64,000 nt of DNA from Skeletonema tropicum (taxonomy: Eukaryota; Bacillariophyta; Thalassiosirophyceae; Thalassiosirales; Thalassiosiraceae). The stretch spans positions 744,001 to 808,000 of the forward strand of contig CM074132.1 of the NCBI GenBank assembly GCA_037178625.1, given 5' to 3'. This document shows, piece by piece, positions 40,521 through 50,185 of this stretch (position 1 is its first letter; every line of letters starts with the position of its first letter). The position numbers were made by a program, and so were the translations under genes. The notes below the pieces were generated by a model that saw nothing but the letters and a program-made list of their open reading frames with translations, searched no databases and was not told the origin of the DNA.

Positions 40521-43394
40521 GTTTGTTTACTCAATTTGTTGTGATTGTGATTAGTTCTGCTCAAGACCATTCTTCTTCCTTCACGGCCACAGCCCTATTC
40601 TTCCACACCTGTATCGTCGTGTATTCGTCAGATCTAAAGATTTCCTTCAACATCTGTTTTTTGCAGTTTAGCGAGAGGAGTGGTTCATGCACCATGTTGT
40701 TTGTAGTAGAGCTGGCATCTCTTGCTCCGGTACCTCCATTTATTTCCTCAGTCGTCTCAGATCGCATTTTGTTGAATTTAAGTGACACGTTGTGGGAGAC
40801 AAATAAGTCCTCATGGCCAAAGAATGAAGAGAACCACTGCGAGTGCGGTCAAAAATCTTCTCTAATTACTGTGCTGTGTAATTGAATTATATTTATTTTT
40901 TGTTAGGAGGCCATTTTCACCATGGTCGGTGTGCGGATGATTGATGTGTGGCTTGGTCTTTTGAGTTGATGTGTGAATACCGCAAAAACGTAGGAACTGG
41001 GTACTCAGCAGGATACCATAAGCCCCGTCCGATCGGCCCTGTGTCAAGCAAAACGATTTTTGCGTGCTTTGCGCGCTAACAAAAAAATCCGTCTAAATTA
41101 GCGAACTACTAACAAAATGATCAAAATAATTACTGAAAGTGATATTCTTCCTAGCTCGGCTATGTTGAGGTGGAGAAGGCAGTTTGATGAAGCCTAGTTG
41201 CATCTATGCATATGAAGATCCTATGTTGAACTGGGTGGTCGAAAATTCGGCCAGGAAAAGGTACCTCAAATGTGGCCCTAGTTAATTTGTTAGTGTGAAA
41301 TGTGGGGTCAAATACTGACTCCCACGTTGAATTATGACCTCTGCCAAGGGGATAACCGAATTCTACATGAAATTTTGGGTCAGAAAGAGTCTTTGTTTAC
41401 TTTTTGCTGTCGATGATGCTCTCTCTATCAGCGCTGCCAAAATAGCCAGCGTACAGTTAGTATTTTGTGAGCATTGTCTGTTGCGACATGGATAAAAGCA
41501 TGTTCCCGCCCGAATTGGGTGGGAGTAGCTACTGTAGGAATCGTCCTACGTACGTAGAATTTTTTTGCTTGACGCGGGGATTGGTCTGACGGGGCTTATA
41601 GCGACTGAGCAAAAGCAAAAGCAATTTTTAGCGATCTCTCTCTGGCTGTGCCACGTGTTTTTACTTTTTTTTTTTTTTTTTTTTTTTTGTTAGATAAATA
41701 AGTGATTAGTTTAGGATGGTATTCCGTGTTTTTACTTACTTACGTGGCCGGCCGCGGCCCGGCGCGAAGATAGAAGATAGAAGAAGGCAGCTGGCGCTTG
41801 AAGATTTTTTCTTTTTTTTCTACGATACCGTAATTTCTCTAGGTACAATACTGTAACTTACAATAAGCTTCCACGGTGGAGCGGCGCGCCATTTTTTGCA
41901 CACTTTTGGGTTTATTTGACCACACAAAAATAAGACCATGTTCGCCTAATAGCTAACAAGCTACTCTAGAGCTTTTGGCAAAAAATCCAAAATTCTATGT
42001 ATTACTTACTTATTTAGGTACTTACCACTTACCACAAGTATGTACTAAAAAAAAAAAGTAAAATGATGTGATTCCATTGCCAACAGTCGATAGAATAGGG
42101 TACATATTGCTTCTGATGGGTGTCGGTGTTGGCATTACATGATTATTGCTAGTTAAAAACACCGGCTACTATGGTCTGTAGGTCGGACTACTCATTACAG
42201 TTACAATATTATGGAATGCTGTAATCAATCCCATTGAGGTCGAGGGCAAAGTATCAGTTGAAATCCTAATCCTAATAGAAAGCCCATGATGTCTGACGTT
42301 GAGATCATTGATTCTGGGGGTATAGAAGAATTCTACTACGTAGTGTGTAGGCTTCTATTGCAGTGGACATTATAATGGTAGACCGTAGTGAATAGCAATA
42401 GTCATTGTCAAAAAGCCGCTCACATCTGTTCATATTGGATATTGGTCTTATATATTCAATTCCTTTCACTAAAATTATTACTAACTCTTTGTTACGCACG
42501 CCTCATTTTGCCTCACAGCCATGTGCCAACCATAACTACGCCAATATTAGCCCGATTTTAATGATTCCAAGAGCAGTATTATTCTCAGTAGGGTAGTAGT
42601 GAAGAGCCTGCCCAATATTATGCTCTGATTCCATTGCCAACAGTCGATAGAAAGGGTATTGCTGTCTCTCGGGTGTCGGCATCTACGTGAAAATCACTAA
42701 CAAAAAAACACCGGCTACCTATGGTTTGTACGTAGGAAAGTTGTAATAGCACGTTTTTGATATGTGTGAAGATACTCGGATTCTACATGAAATTTGTAGT
42801 TCGATTTCCTTTTGACCTCGAAATACTACTGCATCATTGAACACTATCACACCAAAGTTTTGTACTTTGTGTTCTCAAAAAATTACTAGCAAATATGCAG
42901 ATTTGGCCGATTTTGGTGAATTTCAAGTAGGAAACTTATTAGGCTGAGGCCAATATTGTGAGTATAAACTATAGATTGATTATTTTCTGATGGAAGAATG
43001 CTCGAATCGATTTCATCTTGTCCGGTCGCTCAAATTGATCACATAACATGCTAAACGCGATGCCAATATGAATATTATAGTGAGTGTTTTTGACGCCATG
43101 TTTGTTAGCACTTTTGTTAGCGAACACAAAAAAAACCTCTTGTCGCTTTGCGTCACGAAGAGATACATCCTCCTGTTTGTTTTGGGTGTATTGGGTGTGG
43201 TACAATCTCTTGAGACTTAGTATCAAAATTTAACCAGGAATAGCCACTGTAATGTTCTTTGTGTCAATACAAATCCACGGAGGAAATTTCAAATGGAAAC
43301 AGCAGTATTGATCTTGATGTTGTTGTATACGATGAGGAGAAGTTGAGGAAAATTGTGGAGCAAGTCGCGGGAGCAAATGCGTTGACTCTCTACG
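40521..43394. other. Long intergenic region between divergent genes, repeats only
   Basis: No supported gene in 2.9 kb. Holds a 22-base T run (about 41669), GC-rich spots, CTACGTACGTAG palindromes (about 41551) and the direct repeat listed separately. A 65-codon plus frame at 43259-43456 overlaps the start of the WD40 gene and is not called. Confidence 0.5.
42070..42737 (+). repeat. Dispersed direct repeat, two copies of about 115 bp
   Basis: GATTCCATTGCCAACAGTCGATAGAA...GGGTGTCGG...AACACCGGCTAC.TATGGT.TGTA at 42070-42187 recurs with changes at 42627-42737. Confidence 0.7.
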
Positions 43395-45545
43395 ATGATG
43401 CAACATCAACAGTCGTCATCACGTCGAGGAACAGAATCCAACTTACAACCAAGTAAAAAAAGGTCGAGGAGACGTTCGATTCAATCTCATTTGCTATGGA
43501 GATCATATCTTGGCTCTCCAGCTGCGTGGTCTGGTAGCGGTAGTAATTCTCGTGGCGTCTACTTGATCGATGATAATGATTCTGAAGAGTATAATGATCA
43601 ACAGAATGGAAAGAGTAGAATTCGAAATATTTCGTCCAACAAGCGCATGTTTCATTTGCCATGCTCACTTCGAGATGTAGTTCTTCATAATATTGGGAAC
43701 AATCGACTTGATAACAACAATAATGTACGGCTGTCTCGACACAACAATATTCATACAGCAGATGGAGGCCATTCGTATCTGCAATTATTACCGCAGCCAC
43801 GGATTGTCGGGGCTACACTCTCGACATCTCGTAGATTTTCCTCCACGGGTATTTCGTGCATGGATTTAGACAAAGGTTATGATCTCAACTCATCTACGAA
43901 CACTTCACCACCACGATATCTCTTGGTGGGGTCGGGTGGTAGTGATTGTACTATATGTTTATATGATCTATCTTACTATGGTTCTGATCAATGTTTGAAT
44001 CAGAGTGGTAAGAATCAACAACAACAACATAATATTCATGTTCATCATAATACACAACAAACAAAGTCGACAATTGCATCAATGACGCATCGCCCGATAG
44101 CACGCTCAATTCGTCATTCGAATGATAAGACAATAACCGATGTATCAGGCGTACCCAATGGACATCGACAACCAATACTCAGTGTCAAATGGTATCCAGC
44201 CGACGTGTATGGTAGTTTTGTATCAGCTTCCATTTCAGGAGAGATTTTGATATGGGATGCTCAACAATTTGTCCCGGTATTTGCAACGTATACTCATGTG
44301 TATTCTGGACCTGCTACCTGTAATTCCATAGATGACGATAGTAACAAATCAGTGGCACCATTAAAGTGCATGGATCTACCAAAAACTCCAGAGGGTTGTC
44401 CTCATGGATCTGCCTTGCTGGCATTAGGGCTCGGAGGAGGAGATGGACGAGGTGTGATCCAATTGTGCGATGCATTCCGTGGAGGCTCAGCGACTCATGA
44501 ACTCATTGGACATAGAGGTGGTGTCAATTGTCTAGAATGGGACCCGCGGCATCCATTTCGCTTGGCAAGTGCTGGAGAAGACTGCACGGTGAGACTATGG
44601 GACATTCGAAAGGCTGGAGCTAGTGCATGTCTTGGAGTGTTGGATCGAGAGAAGGGAATGTGTGGAGATGATAATTTTACAATCAAAACGACTTTAGTTC
44701 AACCTTCTCCGAAGAAGCGGCGGGTGGGAGTTCAACAACACCATCATATCAATGACTTGTCGAGATTTCAAGGAGTTGAATCTCATGGAGTACCAGTTTC
44801 ATCAGTTGCTTTTACGCCAAGCGGAGATGAATTGGTGAGTGCGGGGGTTGATGGAAAGATCTTCCACTGGGATTTACGTCCCGACTCGTGCTTTGATAGT
44901 GCAGAAGCAGCCCTTCGCCGCAAACTAAAACAAGGAGGCACAACTCATGCCAGTATGGATCCTTCTGTTTCCATGGGAGGAAGATTATACCCTACTGTCT
45001 TTAATGCTGGACAGAACCGCAACAGCACTTCAGGTTCATCGAAACGGCCGTCATATAGGAGGAACAGATCCGTGTTAGCAATCAGCCAGACAGGCTCGAG
45101 AGACACAACGACACTATTCGCCTCTACTACAAGTGTCAATCGTGACAGTAAAATACGTGGGTATTCTCTTCACAATGGTATCGAACAATTCGTACTAGAT
45201 GGTCATCTGGGCGACGTCACGTGCATATTGCCGGTATCAAGTTGGGACAACCGAAGAGTGAATTGCTGCGATGACAATAGATACGATGTCAAGCTACTTA
45301 CAGGCGGAAAAGATGGCGTGGTACTTTCGTGGGGTGCTCCTGTTAGTGAATCTAGCAGTACTGGAAACGTCGATGAAAGTCAAGAAGGAGATAACAATGG
45401 TTATCGTAAAGGAGACGTTGTTTCTATTCTTCGTCGACAAAGAGAGCAACGCACACGTTGGACACACTGTCGCATTCAAGGGAAAGATAGCATTGGGACT
45501 AATTCTCAAACTGAAGATTGTATTCAAGATGTTGATACGTGGTGA
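43395..45545 (+). CDS. ERCC8: WD40 protein, probable ERCC8/CSA (transcription-coupled repair)
   Basis: Single-exon frame of 716 residues from the ATG at 43395. WD-type blades are visible from about residue 155: YLLVGSGGSDCTICLYDL, HRQPILSVKWYPADVYGSFVSASISGEILIWD, GHRGGVNCLEWDPRHPFRLASAGEDCTVRLWDIRKA, HGVPVSSVAFTPSGDELVSAGVDG, DGHLGDVTCIL and LLTGGKDGVVLSW. The order and wording match ERCC8: the early LSGGSDG-type blade, V-x-W-Y-P, a G-V-I-Q-L-C-D strand equal to the KVQLCDL of CSA, W-x-P-R-x-x-x-x-L-A-[ST]-A and a late LLTGGKDG...LSW. CSA is the substrate receptor of a CUL4-DDB1 ubiquitin ligase acting on stalled RNA polymerase II. This copy is much longer than the roughly 400-residue animal protein because of low-complexity insertions and an Arg/Ser-rich N-terminus. 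Nuclear location is likely. Confidence 0.7.
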   Translation: MMQHQQSSSRRGTESNLQPSKKRSRRRSIQSHLLWRSYLGSPAAWSGSGSNSRGVYLIDDNDSEEYNDQQNGKSRIRNISSNKRMFHLPCSLRDVVLHNIGNNRLDNNNNVRLSRHNNIHTADGGHSYLQLLPQPRIVGATLSTSRRFSSTGISCMDLDKGYDLNSSTNTSPPRYLLVGSGGSDCTICLYDLSYYGSDQCLNQSGKNQQQQHNIHVHHNTQQTKSTIASMTHRPIARSIRHSNDKTITDVSGVPNGHRQPILSVKWYPADVYGSFVSASISGEILIWDAQQFVPVFATYTHVYSGPATCNSIDDDSNKSVAPLKCMDLPKTPEGCPHGSALLALGLGGGDGRGVIQLCDAFRGGSATHELIGHRGGVNCLEWDPRHPFRLASAGEDCTVRLWDIRKAGASACLGVLDREKGMCGDDNFTIKTTLVQPSPKKRRVGVQQHHHINDLSRFQGVESHGVPVSSVAFTPSGDELVSAGVDGKIFHWDLRPDSCFDSAEAALRRKLKQGGTTHASMDPSVSMGGRLYPTVFNAGQNRNSTSGSSKRPSYRRNRSVLAISQTGSRDTTTLFASTTSVNRDSKIRGYSLHNGIEQFVLDGHLGDVTCILPVSSWDNRRVNCCDDNRYDVKLLTGGKDGVVLSWGAPVSESSSTGNVDESQEGDNNGYRKGDVVSILRRQREQRTRWTHCRIQGKDSIGTNSQTEDCIQDVDTW

Positions 45546-45659
45546 GCAAGATGGGATCTATAAATAAACATGAAAAATACTTACCGTAATCCACAAAATC
45601 AACACCCTACCTAAGTTTACGTCATCACCGCACACCGCAAGCTTCAGCCATTATATGGT

Positions 45660-48600
45660 CAGTGCTAAAGTGCTTCTATAGTATCGCCGCCGACTGTAAT
45701 GGGCCACTAGAAGCGGCTCATGCCCATACTGACGGCGATAGATAGGATTTGGTTCAGAGTGGTGCTGCCGGCCGGCCCACACTGGACCTCTCAGATCAGC
45801 TACGACACTGTAGCATCGCTTCTACGGACGCTAGTCGTCTATCTGGGCAGTACAAATGAGCTTGTATAGTATCGCCGCCGACTGTAGTGGGCCACAAGAA
45901 GCGGTTCATGCTCATACTGACGGCGATAGATAGGATTTGGTTCAGAGTGGTGCTGCCGGCCGGCCCACACTGGACCTCTCAGATCAGCTACGACACTGTA
46001 GCATCGCTTCTACGGACGCTAGTCGTCGGGGCAGTACAAATGAGCTTGTACGGTACTGTTGAAGAATGATAAAGTCACTGTCCCAGTAATCGATTACTGG
46101 GACAGTGACTTTATCATTCTTCAACATAATGCAAGTCACCAGTCCGTTCCTAGACTGATGACAGGATTACGAGCCTTGACAGGACCGTAAGTCCATGCCA
46201 TCTCTAGTCGATTACTGGAGACAGGAGCAGGCTAGCGCAGGGCACACCTTGCAGCGTCCACCTACATCTAGTGGGAATTACATTACTAGTATTCATCTAG
46301 CTAGATCTTTATCTCCTAGTCCGCCTACCCGCAGTAGTATTTCCTCTTATCCATACCTCTCTCTAGGTGGGAAATAGAGGCTTTTTACCTCGATGAACTC
46401 GAACTGGTGACTTGCATAATGTTGAAGAATGATAAACGTGTTTAAGCTACGACACTGTAGCATCGCTTCTACGGACGCTAGTCGTCTGGGCAGTACAAAT
46501 GAGCTTGTATGGTATCGCCAATGACTATAATGGGCCACTAGAAGCGGCTCATGCCCATACTGACGGCGGTAGATAGAATTTGGTTCAGAGTGGTGCTGCC
46601 GGCCGGCCCACACTGGACCTCTCAGATCAGCTACGACACTGTAGCATCGCTTCTACGGACGCTAGTCGTCTGGGCAGTACAAATGAGCTTGTATGGTATC
46701 GCCAATGACTATAATGGGCCACTAGAAGCGGCTCATGCCCATACTGACGGCGATAGATAGGATTTGGTTCAGAGTGGTGCTGCCGGCCAGCCGACACTGG
46801 ACCTCTCAGATCAGCTACGACACTGTAGCATCGCTTCTACGGACGCTAGTCGTCGGGGCAGTACAAATGAGCTTGTATGGTATTACCGCCGACTGTAATG
46901 GGCCACTAGAAGCGGCTCATGCCCATACTGACTGCGATAGATAGGATTTGGTTCAGAGTGGTGCTGCCGGCCGGCCCACACTAGACCTCTCAGATCAGCT
47001 ACGACACTGTAGCATCGCTTCTACGGACGCTAGTCGTCGGGGCAGTACAAATGAGCTTGTATGGTATTACTGCCGACTGTAATGGGCCACTAGAAGCGGC
47101 TCATGCCCATACTGACGGCGATAGATAGGATTTGGTTCAGAGTGGTGCTGCCGGCCAGCCGACACTGGACCTCTCAGATCAGCTACGACACTGTAGCATC
47201 GCTTCTACGGACGCTAGTCGTCTGGGCAGTACAAATGAGCTTGTATGGTATCGCCAATGACTATAATGGGCCACTAGAAGCGGCTCATGCCCATACTGAC
47301 TGCGATAGATAGGATTTGGTTCAGAGTGGTGCTGCCAGCAGGCCCACACTGTACCTCTCAGATCAGCTACGACACTGTAGCATCGCTTCTACGGACGCTA
47401 GTCGTCTGGGCAGTACAAATGAGCTTGTTTGGTACCGCCGCCGACTGTAATGGGCCACTAGAAGCGGCTCATGCCCATACTGACTGCGATAGATAGGATT
47501 TGGTTCAGAGTGGTGCTGCCGGCCAGCCGACACTGGACCTCTCAGATCAGCTACGACACTGTAGCACCGCTTCTACGGACGCTAGTCGTCTGGGCAGTAC
47601 AAATGAGCTTGTATGGTGTCGCCAATGACTATAATGGGCCACTAGAAGCGGCTCATGCCCATACTGACTGCGATAGATAGGATTTGGTTCAGAGTGGTGC
47701 TGCCGGCCAGCCGACACTGGACCTCTCAGATCAGCTACGACACTGTAGCATCGCTTCTACGGACGCTAGTCGTCTGGGCAGTACAAATGAGCTTGTATGG
47801 TATTACCGCCGACTGTAATGGGCCACTAGAAGCGGCTCATGCCCATACTGACGGCGATAGATAGGATTTGGTTCAGAGTGGTGCTGCCGGCCAGCCGACA
47901 CTGGACCTCTCAGATCAGCTACGACACTGTAGCATCGCTTCTACGGACGCTAGTCGTCGGGGCAGTACAAATGAGCTTGTATGGTATCGCCAATGACTAT
48001 AATGGGCCACTAGAAGCGGCTCATGCCCATACTGACTGCGATAGATAGGATTTGGTTCAGAGTGGTGCTGCCAGCAGGCCCACACTGTACCTCTCAGATC
48101 AGCTACGACACTGTAGCATCGCTTCTACGGACGCTAGTCGTCTGGGCAGTACAAATGAGCTTGTTTGGTACCGCCGCCGACTGTAATGGGCCACTAGAAG
48201 CGGCTCATGCCCATACTGACTGCGATAGATAGGATTTGGTTCAGAGTGGTGCTGCCGGCCAGCCGACACTGGACCTCTCAGATCAGCTACGACACTGTAG
48301 CATCGCTTCTACGGACGCTAGTCGTCTGGGCAGTACAAATGAGCTTGTATGGTATCGCCAATGACTATAATGGGCCACTAGAAGCGGCTCATGCCCATAC
48401 TGACTGCGATAGATAGGATTTGGTTCAGAGTGGTGCTGCCGGCCAGCCGACACTGGACCTCTCAGATCAGCTACGACACTGTAGCATCGCTTCTACGGAC
48501 GCTAGTCGTCGGGGCAGTACAAATGAGCTTGTATGGTATCGCCAATGACTATAATGGGCCACTAGAAGCGGCTCATGCCCATACTGACTGCGATAGATAG

Positions 48601-49482
48601 GATTTGGTTCAGAGTGGTGCTGCCAGCAGGCCCACACTGTACCTCTCAGATCAGCTACGACACTGTAGCATCGCTTCTACGGACGCTAGTCGTCTGGGCA
48701 GTACAAATGAGCTTGTATGGTATCGCCAATGACTATAATGGGCCACTAGAAGCGGCTTATGCCCATACTGACGGCGATAGATAGGATTTGGTTCAGAGTG
48801 GTGCTGCCGGCCGGCCCACACTGGACCTCTCAGATCAGCTACGACACTGTAGCATCGCTTCTACGGACGCTAGTCGTCGGGGCAGTACAAATGAGCTTGT
48901 ATGGTATCGCCGCCGACTGTAATGGGCCACTAGAAGCGGCTCATGCCCATACTGACGGCGATAGATAGGATTTGGTTCAGAGTGGTGCTGCCGGCCGGCC
49001 CACACTGGACCTCTCAGATCAGCTACGACACTGTAGCATCGCTTCTACGGACGCTAGTCGTCGGGGCAGTACAAATGAGCTTGTATGGTATCGCCGCCGA
49101 CTGTAATGGGCCACTAGAAGCGGCTCATGCCCATACTGACGGCGATAGATAGGATTTGGTTCAGAGTGGTGCTGCCGGCCAGCCCACACTGGACCTCTCA
49201 GATCAGCTACGACACTGTAGCATCGCTTCTACGGACGCTAGTCGTCTGGGCAGTACAAATGAGCTTGTATGGTATCGCCGCCGACTGTAATGGGCCACTA
49301 GAAGCGGCTCATGCCCATACTGACGGCGATAGATAGGATTTGGTTCAGAGTGGTGCTGCTGGCCAGCCGACACTGGACCTCTCAGATCAGCTACGACACT
49401 GTAGCATTGCTTTTGCATACGCATCGCCTCTGCGCAGTGCTAATTAGCTTGTATGGCATTGCCACCGATGACAATGGGCCAC
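45660..49482 (+). repeat. 184-bp satellite array, about 18 units
   Basis: Unit length is exactly 184 bp over most of the array (equivalent positions at 46551, 46735, 46919, 47103 and so on to 49311). The consensus includes GGGCCACTAGAAGCGGCTCATGCCC, GGATTTGGTTCAGAGTGGTGCTGCC, GATCAGCTACGACACTGTAGCATCGC and GACGCTAGTCGTC. About two units lie left and about sixteen right of an inserted fold-back element. Variant types (GGCCGGCCCACACTGGACC, GGCCAGCCGACACTGGACC, AGCAGGCCCACACTGTACC) alternate, suggesting multi-unit amplification. The last unit is truncated and diverged near 49400. Each unit reads a 69-residue frame, which I treat as an artefact. Confidence 0.9.
46056..46444. mobile_element. Fold-back element inserted in the satellite
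   Basis: Begins with a 70-bp perfect palindrome at 46057-46126 centred on TAATCGATTA, followed by TAATGCAAGTCACCAGT. The reverse complement of the latter ends the element (ACTGGTGACTTGCATAATGTTGAAGAATGATAAA, to about 46434). Satellite sequence stops at 46055 and resumes at about 46445. The arrangement parallels the element at 1-568. Confidence 0.75.
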
Positions 49483-49593
49483 TAGCTGCTTGATACTGCT
49501 AACATTCACCATATTTCCATCATTTCCTGGTCGTATGCTATAATGAACGTAGATGCACCAGACCTTTTCAAATTTTAGTTCGTCAATCAGGTG

Positions 49594-50109
49594 ATGGTGA
49601 TGTGCGAACATGCTTTTGTTGGTCAAAAGAGCCTTTCACGCCTGCATCAATTGAAACTTTGGCAAACGAAAGAGAAAATGCGCCCTGGTTTGCTATCACG
49701 TCTCCAGAACAAATGTTACAGCGCATTCATCTACACAGAGATCCATTCATCCCTTTTACAATCTGAGGTGGTATTGACCCTTTCATCTATTGGCATTGTG
49801 CCAGAAGAGGAGGTTTTAATGGATAATGGTTACAGCATAGACGCTCTAGTCATTGTCGATGGGAAGAAAATTGGCATTGAGGTGGATGGGCCGAGAAATT
49901 TTATTGGTGAAAGTAGATCTCCACTAGGAAGTACCATTTTGAAGAGGAGACAAGTTCAGTCTATCGATGGCATAGAGCTCATATCTCTGACATACTGGGA
50001 CTGGAGAAATATCAAATTCTCGACAGCGAAGAAGCAGAAACTTCTTCGTGACATGCTGGGTTTGGAAGACACTTCATTTGTATCAGATACTTTGGAAGCG
50101 GAAGCATAA
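49594..50109 (+). CDS. RAP-domain protein, 5' part missing
   Basis: An open frame of 171 residues. Residues about 80-150 form a RAP domain: GYSIDALVIVDGKKIGIEVD, GPRNFI, then PLGSTILKRRQ and the ISLTYWDW signature, followed by KLLRDML. The preceding segment (LLSRLQNKCYSAF, SLLQSEVVLTLSSIG) is the usual lead-in. RAP proteins act in mitochondrial or plastid RNA processing and translation, and are normally over 400 residues with helical repeats before the domain. Here the upstream sequence is satellite, and an in-frame stop lies at about 49576 within TTTTCAAATTTTAG, which resembles a 3' splice site. So either upstream exons are far away beyond the array, or the 5' half was lost when the satellite expanded. 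The 3' end is 77 bp from the convergent helicase gene. Confidence 0.7.
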   Translation: MVMCEHAFVGQKSLSRLHQLKLWQTKEKMRPGLLSRLQNKCYSAFIYTEIHSSLLQSEVVLTLSSIGIVPEEEVLMDNGYSIDALVIVDGKKIGIEVDGPRNFIGESRSPLGSTILKRRQVQSIDGIELISLTYWDWRNIKFSTAKKQKLLRDMLGLEDTSFVSDTLEAEA

Positions 50110-50185
50110 ATAGGAAGGGCAAAAGCAGAAGAAGAAAATGTTCTCATCCCAAAGAAAGATTGAGAAGTCGAGTTCATTAAGTATC

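Noticed and set aside
43259..43456. 65-codon frame before ERCC8 as an upstream gene
   Set aside because: It overlaps the ERCC8 start in another phase, has no recognisable content, and no splice pair links it to the WD40 frame.
45887..49493. Series of near-identical 69-codon frames, one per satellite unit
   Set aside because: They repeat with the 184-bp DNA period, which is not a multiple of three, and run across unit boundaries. This is what any satellite lacking stops in one phase produces.
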